From NCBI GenBank assembly GCA_016926255.1, contig JAFGOY010000060.1, positions 1 to 64,000 of the forward strand: a DNA stretch of 64,000 nt. Direction: 5' to 3'. The notes under the pieces are model-generated. The model was not told the origin of the DNA, did not search any database, and saw only the letters and a list, made by a program, of their open reading frames with translations. Every line of letters begins with the position of its first letter. The stretch's first letter is position 1. Both the position numbers and the translations under genes were made by a program. The DNA is from Anaerolineae bacterium (GTDB taxonomy: Bacteria; Chloroflexota; Anaerolineae; Aggregatilineales; UBA3940). Positions 43,814-51,599 of this stretch are shown piece after piece.

Positions 43814-45020
43814 AGTCCTGATCATCGTCCAGAATCTCCCCGTCCCCTTCGACCGCCGTGTCTGGCTCGAATCGACGACGCTCAAGCAGGCCGGGTACGG
43901 CGTCTCGGTGATCTCACCCACCGGAAAACATGGTGATTTCAAAAAGGCCCATGAGGTCATCGAGGGGATCAACGTCTATCGCTACCCGGCCCCGCCGGAA
44001 GCCAAGGGGTTGATCGGCTATGCGTTCGAATTTTCTTACGCATGGCTGATGACTGCGCTGCTTTCGCTGGTGGTCTGGGTGCGGCATGGCTTCGACGTGA
44101 TGCAGGCCTGTAACCCGCCCGAAACCTATTTCCTACTGGCATGGTTCTATAAACTGTTCGGGAAGAAGTTTATCTTCGATCACCACGATCTCTCCCCGGA
44201 AATGTATGTTGCCAAAGGCGGTAAGCAGGGCGGCCTGCCCTTCCGTTTGCTGCTCTTACTCGAAAAACTGACTTTCAGAACTGCCGATGTGGTTATGACG
44301 ACCAATCTGTCTCACAAAGAGATCGCCGTGAAGCGCGGCGGCTTCGATCCCGACAAAGTATTCGTCGTGCGCAGCGCCCCGAATCTAGATCGCTTCACCC
44401 GCTACGACCCGATTCCTGAGTTAAAAGAAGACGCACCCTATCTCGTCTGTTATCTGGGGGAGATGTGCCCCCAGGACGGCGTCGATCACATGCTTTATGC
44501 TGCCCAGGTGGTCTTAAACAAACACAACCGCAAGGATGTCCACTTTACGTTTATCGGCGGTGGCCCGTCACTCGACGATCTACGGAAGCTGAAATCCGAA
44601 CTTGGCCTCGATGAGTTTATAACCTTTACCGGGCGTGTCTCCGACGACGATCTCTGCCGCTACCTCTCCACCGCCGACATCTGCGTCGATCCCGATCCGT
44701 TCACCGAGTGGTCGAACCAATCTACGATGAACAAGATCATGGAGTATATGGCCTTCGGCTGCCCGATTGTCGCCTTCGATCTGAAGGAGAATCACTACTC
44801 GGCACAGGACGCGGCGATCTACGCCACGCCCAACGACGACAACGAGATGGCCGCCCTGATTATCGATCTGCTCGAAAACCCCGATAAGCGCCAGCAGATG
44901 GGGCGCTATGGTCTCAATCGCATCGAGAACGAACTGGCATGGCAATACAGCCAGCCCCATCTGCTCGCCGCCTACGCCGCCGCCGGTTACCCCGCTGGGG
45001 GGCAGGGGGTGATCCTATGA
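43797..45020 (+). CDS. GT4 family glycosyltransferase
   Basis: The 407-residue protein is a GT-B glycosyltransferase of the WbuB/GT4 type: IIVQNLPVPFDRRVWLESTTL at the N-terminal Rossmann domain, DHHDLSPEMYVAKGG, and the C-terminal YLGEMCPQDGVDHML and FTGRVSDDDLCRYLS segments. The EX7E-type region reads NKIMEYMAFGCPIVAFDLKE. It probably transfers a sugar from a nucleotide donor to the growing repeat unit at the membrane. ATG 43797 is inside the previous gene, a sign of translational coupling. The exact donor cannot be told. Confidence 0.9.
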   Translation: MALPGKVLIIVQNLPVPFDRRVWLESTTLKQAGYGVSVISPTGKHGDFKKAHEVIEGINVYRYPAPPEAKGLIGYAFEFSYAWLMTALLSLVVWVRHGFDVMQACNPPETYFLLAWFYKLFGKKFIFDHHDLSPEMYVAKGGKQGGLPFRLLLLLEKLTFRTADVVMTTNLSHKEIAVKRGGFDPDKVFVVRSAPNLDRFTRYDPIPELKEDAPYLVCYLGEMCPQDGVDHMLYAAQVVLNKHNRKDVHFTFIGGGPSLDDLRKLKSELGLDEFITFTGRVSDDDLCRYLSTADICVDPDPFTEWSNQSTMNKIMEYMAFGCPIVAFDLKENHYSAQDAAIYATPNDDNEMAALIIDLLENPDKRQQMGRYGLNRIENELAWQYSQPHLLAAYAAAGYPAGGQGVIL

Positions 45021-46174
45021 AAATCGTCCATATTGCCTGGTCGATCGTCCCATCGCGGTCGGCCAATAGTACCCAGGTGATGAAAGTCTGCGAGGCATTT
45101 GCCCTCAACGGGCATGACGTAACCCTCCTGGTTCCCGACCGGCCCGCCGGGGTGTCCGATGTTAACGATGTTTTCGATTTCTATAACGTCGAGCACAATT
45201 TCGCTATTGAGCGGCTGCCCTGGGTGAAGTTCAAGGGGCGCACCTATATTTATAACTGGCTGGCCGCCCGGCGTGCGCAGCATCTGCAGCCCGATCTCGT
45301 TTTTGCGCGGTCGCTGGTCGGTGCTTATTTCGCGGCGATGCGCGGCCTGCCGCTGGTCTTCGAAGCGCATAAGCCCATTGACGATTATCGTCATGCCTTT
45401 ATCCGCAGGCCGCTGTTCGACGCGATGATCTCCCGCCCGAATTTCAAGCGGCTGGTCGTCGTCTGTGACGCTCTGCGTCGAATGTTTTTGGAGAACCACT
45501 CTATTGCCGACGAGTTAATAGTGGTCGCGCCTAACGGCGCATCGCCGCTCACTTCTTCGGATGTTCCTCTCCCCGATCTCAGCGTGGCCGGGATGCATGC
45601 CGGTTACATCGGTTCTTTGTACGAAGGGCGCGGCGTCGATATGATTGGCAGTATGGCCGAAAAGTGCCCGGAGGTACATTTCCACCTGATCGGCGGCAAT
45701 CCCGATCAGGTCAAAGCCTGGCAGCAAAAGCTGATTGAATTCGACAACATTACTTTCCACGGCTTCATGCCCTATGCTGAAGCCGCCGTCTACCGGCAGG
45801 CTTTCGACGTGCTGCTTGCCCCCTACCAGCGCGAGGTGTCGGTTGGATCACACGGTCAGGCCGAGGCAAGCCGCTATATGTGCCCGATCAAGCTGTTCGA
45901 GTATATGGCAACCGGTAAGGCGATCATCTGCTCGGATTTGCCCGTGCTGCATGAAATTCTCGAAGACGGCCAGACGACCCTGTTTTGCCCACCCGACGAC
46001 GTCGACGCGTGGGCAGCGGCGGTCGACCGGCTGAACCGGGACCCGCTGCTCAGGGAGACAATCGGCGAGCAGGCCCGGACGAAACTCCTGAGTCAGCATA
46101 CCTGGCAGATACGCGCCGAACAGGTTCTTGCAGGGCTTGAAGGCATCGGAGAGAACAACCAACCAGATGAGTGA
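45017..46174 (+). CDS. GT4 family glycosyltransferase
   Basis: The 385-residue GT-B enzyme opens MKIVHIAWSIVPSRSANSTQV and carries HAGYIGSLYEGRGVDMIGSM in its donor domain. It ends with the diagnostic IKLFEYMATGKAIICSDLPVLHEILEDG acidic-pair region. Its start codon overlaps the stop of the upstream gene in ATGA fashion. The protein is soluble or peripheral. It is the second of three adjacent glycosyltransferases, so the product is probably a heteropolymer with at least three linkages (inference). Confidence 0.9.
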   Translation: MKIVHIAWSIVPSRSANSTQVMKVCEAFALNGHDVTLLVPDRPAGVSDVNDVFDFYNVEHNFAIERLPWVKFKGRTYIYNWLAARRAQHLQPDLVFARSLVGAYFAAMRGLPLVFEAHKPIDDYRHAFIRRPLFDAMISRPNFKRLVVVCDALRRMFLENHSIADELIVVAPNGASPLTSSDVPLPDLSVAGMHAGYIGSLYEGRGVDMIGSMAEKCPEVHFHLIGGNPDQVKAWQQKLIEFDNITFHGFMPYAEAAVYRQAFDVLLAPYQREVSVGSHGQAEASRYMCPIKLFEYMATGKAIICSDLPVLHEILEDGQTTLFCPPDDVDAWAAAVDRLNRDPLLRETIGEQARTKLLSQHTWQIRAEQVLAGLEGIGENNQPDE

Positions 46175-47414
46175 AGCCGGTAACGATCAGGCCGAAACGA
46201 AGCCCCCCCATGATAAATTAACCATCTGCGCGATCGGGTCGGTGGCAAACATCCACGTTCAGAATCGAACCCGGTGTTTCGCCGGGCGAGGTCACCGGGT
46301 GTGCCTCATCTCCGACAGCCCCGGCGAGATCGAGGGGGTGGAGGTGCTTTCCCCGCGCTCACCGGCAAACCCAGCCAGACGCCTGATTGTCCAACTGGTG
46401 GATTATCACCGGATGCTGCGCCGGGCCACTGCCGATATCTACCATGTGCATTTCGCCTGGTACCTCCGGGCGTGGATGGTCCTGCTCCTTGACTGCCGCC
46501 CGCTGGTGGTCAGCCTGATGGGAAGCGACATTTTCTACAAAGAACGCCGCCGGGGTGGTTTGTTCAGCCGGTGGCTGACGAGGGAACTGCTCCGGCAGGC
46601 CGACCTGATCACCGCGAAGTCAAACCATATTATCGAAGCAGTGTATGATCTGATCGGTCAGCACCCCAACATCACCAGGATGATCTGGGGGATCGACCCG
46701 GCCCAGTTCCATCGGCAGGATGCCTCGGATTTGCGCCAGCAGCACGGATTGACGCATGAGCAGTTTGTCATCCTGTTTCCTAAATCGCTGATTCCGCTCT
46801 ACCAGTCGCACCTAGTCATTGCCGCACTGAAAAATATCGTCAGAACGCATCCAAATGTCAGGCTGGTGATCACCGACGACGGCGCTGACCCGGCCTACAA
46901 AAAACGACTTCTCGGTCAGATTGAGGAACTAGGGATAGGCGAATACGTGTTGTTCATCGACGCCGTCCCCCATTCGATGATGCCACGCTATCACAGCCTA
47001 GCCGATCTGGTGATCGCCATGCCGCTGTCGGACGGGCTCCCCCAGGCGCTGTTCGAGGCGATGGCCTGTGAAACCCCCAATATGCTCCCCAATCTACCAA
47101 ACTATGCCGAAGTTGTGACTCACGGCGAGAACGTCTACCTGGTCGACTATACACCGGAAAGCATTGCAGCCGGGATCAACCGTTTGATCGAGGATAGGGC
47201 GCTTTACGAGGATATTGCCCGCAAAGGATTAGAGACCGTCAGGCGCGAGGCGAATTTCCCCGACGAGGTCAGCCGGATGGAGGCAATGTATTACGAACTG
47301 CTCGACGCGCCCCGGAAGAAGATCGGCAGGTGGCGCCGGTTATTGGTTGGCTTGATGATCGGCGGCTACGTGATTTTCGAGAAGGGGATCGAAGCCCTGC
47401 GGGGCGATCACTAA
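46167..47414 (+). CDS. GT4 family glycosyltransferase
   Basis: The 415-residue GT-B enzyme has a short polar leader, CAIGSVANIHVQNRTRCFAGRGH in the acceptor domain, a DIYHVHFAWYLRAW block, and LIPLYQSHLVIAALKNIV and MPLSDGLPQALFEAMACE in the donor domain. The end (KIGRWRRLLVGLMIGGYVIF) is an amphipathic or membrane-associated helix, which may hold the enzyme at the membrane. ATG 46167 overlaps the previous stop by 8 bp. It is the last gene of the polysaccharide operon, closed by a terminator. Confidence 0.88.
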   Translation: MSEAGNDQAETKPPHDKLTICAIGSVANIHVQNRTRCFAGRGHRVCLISDSPGEIEGVEVLSPRSPANPARRLIVQLVDYHRMLRRATADIYHVHFAWYLRAWMVLLLDCRPLVVSLMGSDIFYKERRRGGLFSRWLTRELLRQADLITAKSNHIIEAVYDLIGQHPNITRMIWGIDPAQFHRQDASDLRQQHGLTHEQFVILFPKSLIPLYQSHLVIAALKNIVRTHPNVRLVITDDGADPAYKKRLLGQIEELGIGEYVLFIDAVPHSMMPRYHSLADLVIAMPLSDGLPQALFEAMACETPNMLPNLPNYAEVVTHGENVYLVDYTPESIAAGINRLIEDRALYEDIARKGLETVRREANFPDEVSRMEAMYYELLDAPRKKIGRWRRLLVGLMIGGYVIFEKGIEALRGDH

Positions 47415-47447
47415 AGAATCGCATTTGAACATACCGGGTACAACAAT

Positions 47448-47485
47448 CAGGGCGACCGTTCAAAGGGTCGCCCTGTCGCGTTTTT
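47448..47485 (+). terminator. Terminator of the polysaccharide operon
   Basis: CAGGGCGACC (47448-47457) pairs with GGTCGCCCTG (47466-47475). TCGCGTTTTTATC follows on the plus strand. Confidence 0.75.
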
Positions 47486-47495
47486 ATCTGATAGC

Positions 47496-48635
47496 CTAGA
47501 AGCCGATGCTGCTGGCCGGGTTATCAGGAGAGTGCATCCAGCGCATCTCGAAGTGAAGGTGCGGGCCGGTGCTCTGGCCGGTGTTGCCCATCGCACCGAT
47601 AGAGGCACCACGCTGAACGGTCGCACCACAGCCCACATACATGCTGCTGAGGTGGCCGTAATAGGTCGTCCAGCCATTGCCATGATCGAGAACGATCAGG
47701 TTGCCGTAGCCCCAGGTATTCCAGCCAGCAAAGATGACCGTGCCGGAGTCGGCAGCGTAGATCGGCGTGCCAACCGGGTAGGCCAGGTCGATACCAGAGT
47801 GCCAGGAACTGAATAACTCGGTGATCACATACTGGGCAACCGGGCGGATCCAGGCCCCGGTTCCGATGTTGGCAACGTTGACCGAACCGCAGGCACCCGG
47901 CATATCGGGCATGAACCCGGCAACAGCCTTGGCACCGGAGGAAGTGGTCGTCTCGACCGGCGTCGGGATCGGCCACTCGGCGACCGGGCCTTCGCCACCC
48001 GGCACGACGATCATCATGCCCCAGGGAGGATTATCTTCGGCGGTGTAGGTTCGTAATTCGTTGTAATCGGACTGGATAATCGAATCGGCGGTGACCACAT
48101 ACTTCTCAGCGATCCACCCAATGGAATGCTCACCATCGGATTTGTGATAGACTCCATCGGTCGGGAGGATGTTCAATTCCATGCCAACGGTAATATGGTT
48201 AAGGTTACTACCGAGAGCATCCATGTTGCCCCAGTAGATCGAGTTGCGGTCGAGGCCGAAATTGGCGGCGATCTCGCCGATGGTATCCCCCGATTTGACA
48301 GTGTAACTGATCACCGAACCACGCGCACGGTCGGGGACGATGGTGTAGGGATTAAACTGGCGGTAGAACTGGCTGCCGCCCGTCAACACAATTGCCCCGG
48401 TTCCGGAGGAGACATTCAAAGCGGCCTCCGACTGTTCGGCGGCGGCGCTGCTCTCAGGCGCATCTTCCCGGTTGGATAAAGCCGTCCGCACCGGGCCGAG
48501 AAGGACAAGCGTCAGGCCGATCATAGCAACGGCAACCGAGATCGGGGTGAGATAGCGGGTAAGGAAATCTACCAGTGGTTGGCCACCACTTGCGGCAGGT
48601 TGCGACAGACTCAACCGGTTTTTAGTTCGCTTCAT
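47496..48635 (-). CDS. LysM and peptidase M23 domain envelope protein
   Basis: The 379-residue protein has a Lys/Arg-rich start, one membrane helix (about residues 29-52), one clear LysM repeat (YTVKSGDTIGEIAANFGLDR) and a second LysM-like unit (SIGWIAEKYVVTADSIIQSD). A C-terminal M23 metallopeptidase follows, with zinc-site motifs WHSGIDLAYP, GNGWTTYYGHLS and HLHFEMRW. The expected His/Asp ligands are present, so it may cut peptidoglycan cross-links or, less likely, act as a scaffold. Start ATG 48635 has GCAGGATG upstream. It is convergent with the polysaccharide operon and divergent from thrS. Confidence 0.93.
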   Translation of the reverse strand: MKRTKNRLSLSQPAASGGQPLVDFLTRYLTPISVAVAMIGLTLVLLGPVRTALSNREDAPESSAAAEQSEAALNVSSGTGAIVLTGGSQFYRQFNPYTIVPDRARGSVISYTVKSGDTIGEIAANFGLDRNSIYWGNMDALGSNLNHITVGMELNILPTDGVYHKSDGEHSIGWIAEKYVVTADSIIQSDYNELRTYTAEDNPPWGMMIVVPGGEGPVAEWPIPTPVETTTSSGAKAVAGFMPDMPGACGSVNVANIGTGAWIRPVAQYVITELFSSWHSGIDLAYPVGTPIYAADSGTVIFAGWNTWGYGNLIVLDHGNGWTTYYGHLSSMYVGCGATVQRGASIGAMGNTGQSTGPHLHFEMRWMHSPDNPASSIGF

Positions 48636-48852
48636 AAATATACATCCTGCAACCAAACGGCCAGGAAATACCCGGCCTGGCCGTGGGCGCGTAATCTTAT
48701 CGATAATGTTATGGTAGCGTGCAGGAAAAGACCCGTCAAGGTGGGTAGGGCATCCGGTGGAAAACCGAAGCGTTTTTAACCGCAAGGAATGCGGAGGAGA
48801 CAAAGAAACGAGCAAAGTTCCTTAAGTTTTGATGAAATACCGGCACTATCGG

Positions 48853-48881
48853 TTGACAGCACGTGAACGGGTCGATAATCT
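48853..48881 (+). promoter_or_regulatory. thrS promoter
   Basis: TTGACA (48853-48858) is followed after 17 bp by TAATCT (48876-48881). A GATAAT 2 bp earlier is the alternative -10. Both place transcription start near 48886, just before the T-box. Confidence 0.55.
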
Positions 48882-48902
48882 AATAGGTGAAATTCAATAT
48901 GT

Positions 48903-49146
48903 AAAGCGTTGATCGGGACGAGTACCCGCACGACCTGCCCAGAGAGAAGGAACCACCGGCTGAAAGTTCCTTTGCCGGAATGCGGCAAAAACCCCCCGAG
49001 AGCGCATCCCAGAACAATCCTACAAGTATGGGATGACGGCCCGGCCCCGTTACCGGCCCTGAGAGATCAAGGCAGATGCCTTGAAGTTGGGTGGAACCGC
49101 GTGCAGCCTCCACGCCCCAATACGGCGTGAGGCTGTTTTATTTTTC
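48903..49146 (+). ncRNA. T-box riboswitch leader of thrS
   Basis: Conserved T-box parts occur in order: GGGACGAGTA (AGTA at 48921-48924), CAGAGAG (48940-48946), GGCTGAAAG, and the T-box proper GGGTGGAACCGCG (49089-49101). The terminator helix follows. The variable base is A (TGGA), which would pair with a tRNA whose discriminator base is U. An ACC triplet at 48991-48993 is a plausible threonine specifier, but its place in the loop was not modelled. Uncharged tRNA-Thr should favour read-through into thrS. Confidence 0.9.
49105..49146 (+). terminator. T-box regulated terminator
   Basis: AGCCTCCACGCC pairs with GGCGTGAGGCT (one bulged C), then GTTTTATTTTT. It competes with the antiterminator that includes the T-box. 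Confidence 0.85.
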
Positions 49147-49179
49147 TAAACGTTTGAGGATTGGACAGGAGTTAATTTG

Positions 49180-50997
49180 ATGGGAAAGGCAAAAGAAAAA
49201 CAGGAAGAGGTGCCATACGCCGAATCGCACCTGTATAAAATCAGGCATTCGGCGGCACATGTGATGGCTCAGGCAGTGATCGAGATGTTCCCAAATGGGA
49301 AGGTCGCTATCGGGCCGCCAATCGAGGACGGTTTCTACTATGACTTCGAACTGCCGCGCGCACTGACCCCGGACGATCTGGACAAGATCGAGAAGCGGAT
49401 GCGCAAGATCATCAAGGGTAAGTATGCATTCGAACGACAGGAGTTAAGCGCGGACAAGGCACGCGAAGTTTTCGCCGACCAGCCTTACAAGATCGAGTTG
49501 ATCGAAGGATTGGAAAGCGGCGGATACGACGAATACGGCGAGAAGATCGAAGAAGCCCCGGTCATATCGATCTATAAGCACGACACATTCGAAGACCTGT
49601 GCCGGGGGCCACACGTTGAAAACACGGGTGAGATCAACCCGTCGGCGGTCAAGCTGTTGAACGTGGCCGGAGCTTACTGGCGCGGCGACGAGAAGAACAC
49701 GATGCTTCAACGCATCTACGGCACCGCATGGGAAAGCGTCGAGGAACTTGAAGCCTACCTGGAACGGCTGAAAGAAGCCCAGGAACGAGATCACCGGACG
49801 CTGGGACGCGAACTTGACCTGTTTAGCTTTTCGCAGGACGTGGGACCAGGGCTGGCGCTGTGGCACCCAAATGGAGGCCGCATCCGGGCGCAGATCGAGG
49901 AATACTGGTCGCAGCGGCACCGCGAAGGCGGCTACGAGAGGGTCTATACGCCGCATATCGGCAAGGCGAACCTGTGGCAAACCAGCGGCCATCTGAACTG
50001 GTACAAGGACGGGATGTACGCCCCGCTGACCATCGAAGAGCAGGAATACTACATCAAGCCGATGAACTGCCCGTTCCACATCGCGATCTTCAAGAGCCAG
50101 ATGCACTCGTACCGTGACCTGCCGATGCGCTTCGCGGAGTTCGGGACGGTGTATCGCTACGAACGGTCAGGGACGCTGCACGGCCTGATGCGCGTGCGCG
50201 GCTTCACCCAGGACGACGCGCACCTGTTCTGCACATTGGAGCAGATGCCCGAAGAAATCCTGGGCGTGCTGGAATTCTCGCTCTCGATCCTGCGCGATTT
50301 CGGCTTCCAGGAATTCGACATCGAGCTGAGCGTGCGCGATCCGAAGAACCCCGGCAAGTATGCCGGGCAGGACAGCGACTGGAAGATGGCCGAAGCAGCG
50401 CTGATCAGCGCCATCGAAAAGCTCGGGCTGTCTTACAGGCGCGTCGAAGGCGAAGCGGTGTTCTACGGGCCGAAGATCGACATCAAGGTGCATGATGCGC
50501 TGAACCGCACCTGGCAGATCACGACGATCCAGTTCGACTTCTGGCTGCCGGAAGCATTCGAAATGGAGTTCGTCGGGCAGGACGGGGAACCGCACCAGCC
50601 TTACATGGTTCACCGGGCACTGCTGGGATCGATGGAACGCTTCTTCGGCGTGCTGATCGAGCACTACAAGGGCGCTTTCCCCGTGTGGCTGGCCCCGGTG
50701 CAGGCGGAACTGATCCCGATTGCCGACCGGCATTTCGACTACGCCTACGACGCGCTGGCGAAGCTCAAAGCCGCCGGGCTGCGGGCGGAGGTCGACGACT
50801 CCGGCGACCGGATGGGGAACAAAATCCGCAAGGCGCAGGGGCAGAAGGTGCCCTACATGCTGGTGATCGGCGACCGGGAGATCGAGGAAGGGGCGGTGTC
50901 GCTGCGGCTGCGATCGGGTGAAGACCTGGGGGCAACATCGGTGGACGATTTCATTGCCATGGCCCAGGAAGCGGTCAAGAGCAAGGCGCAGGTCTGA
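49180..50997 (+). CDS. thrS: Threonine--tRNA ligase lacking the N-terminal TGS domain
   Basis: The 605-residue synthetase attaches Thr to tRNA-Thr. It begins almost directly with the editing domain: HSAAH supplies the HxxxH site and CRGPH the C-x3-H site. The class II core has motif 2-like region FAEFGTVYRYERSGTLHGL, RVRGFTQDDAH, the zinc-ligand stretch MNCPFH and motif 3 HRALLGSMERF. An anticodon-binding domain follows (VWLAPVQAELIPI to the end). The ~60-residue TGS domain found in most bacterial ThrRS is missing, which explains the shorter length. AGGAG is 8 bp before the ATG. The gene is controlled by the T-box. Confidence 0.96.
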   Translation: MGKAKEKQEEVPYAESHLYKIRHSAAHVMAQAVIEMFPNGKVAIGPPIEDGFYYDFELPRALTPDDLDKIEKRMRKIIKGKYAFERQELSADKAREVFADQPYKIELIEGLESGGYDEYGEKIEEAPVISIYKHDTFEDLCRGPHVENTGEINPSAVKLLNVAGAYWRGDEKNTMLQRIYGTAWESVEELEAYLERLKEAQERDHRTLGRELDLFSFSQDVGPGLALWHPNGGRIRAQIEEYWSQRHREGGYERVYTPHIGKANLWQTSGHLNWYKDGMYAPLTIEEQEYYIKPMNCPFHIAIFKSQMHSYRDLPMRFAEFGTVYRYERSGTLHGLMRVRGFTQDDAHLFCTLEQMPEEILGVLEFSLSILRDFGFQEFDIELSVRDPKNPGKYAGQDSDWKMAEAALISAIEKLGLSYRRVEGEAVFYGPKIDIKVHDALNRTWQITTIQFDFWLPEAFEMEFVGQDGEPHQPYMVHRALLGSMERFFGVLIEHYKGAFPVWLAPVQAELIPIADRHFDYAYDALAKLKAAGLRAEVDDSGDRMGNKIRKAQGQKVPYMLVIGDREIEEGAVSLRLRSGEDLGATSVDDFIAMAQEAVKSKAQV

Positions 50998-51020
50998 CAG
51001 ACCACGAATCGACAATCAGA

Positions 51021-51047
51021 GAGACGCCCGTCCGGGCGTCTCCTTTT
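51021..51047 (+). terminator. thrS terminator
   Basis: GAGACGCCCG-TC-CGGGCGTCTC followed by CTTTTG. Confidence 0.8.
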
Positions 51048-51103
51048 GATTCCGAATCTTTCGGACGAGTTTCTATGAATGCTTTTATCCGACAATCAGT
51101 TAT

Positions 51104-51547
51104 TCAAACCCATCTACCCACAATTCTGTCAATTCTCAAACCCATACCTTGTTCGTCGTCCAGCATGTCCGAATCAACAAATACATGATAATAGTCATCT
51201 ACCCCACGAATCAATATCCATGAATATGGATGTGATGTTCCTTCTCCATGTGTGGTTAACGCACTGCAATCTAAGACTTCGCAAACACGGCCAATGAACT
51301 CATGTACATCCCTACACTTCACTAAATCAAGATCGAAGACAATGAGCCTAATGACCGTGAAATAATCCCCACGGACAGTCTCAAGTATCACTGTGATATC
51401 TATCTCTGGAGTTCTATCCCACCAATCAGCATAATCAGAATCGATAGCCTTTATGCGACCTCGATCGATACCGACAACCTGACTTAATGCATTCCGAATA
51501 TCATCTTTGGTCACATCTCGGTTTATACAAATGTCCAGCCAAGACAT
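51104..51547 (-). CDS. Small AT-rich orphan gene
   Basis: A ~147-residue protein that I do not recognise. It looks like a mixed alpha/beta domain: an N-terminal helix run (SWLDICINRDVTKDDIRNAL), a strand-rich middle (EIDITVILETVRGDYFTVIRLIVFDLD), then a helix and a YSWILIRGVDDYYHVFVDSD hairpin. The composition is about 37% GC in a sampled line, far below its neighbours, so it may be a recent arrival. ATG 51547 has AGGA upstream; an earlier ATG at 51568 has no ribosome site. No transmembrane helix or signal peptide was seen. An immunity-protein-like or antitoxin-like role is possible, but it is only a guess. Confidence 0.6.
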   Translation of the reverse strand: MSWLDICINRDVTKDDIRNALSQVVGIDRGRIKAIDSDYADWWDRTPEIDITVILETVRGDYFTVIRLIVFDLDLVKCRDVHEFIGRVCEVLDCSALTTHGEGTSHPYSWILIRGVDDYYHVFVDSDMLDDEQGMGLRIDRIVGRWV

Positions 51548-51599
51548 AATCTCATTCCTATTTGTCATTAGGAGAAATGACCATATATTCTGGCATGTT

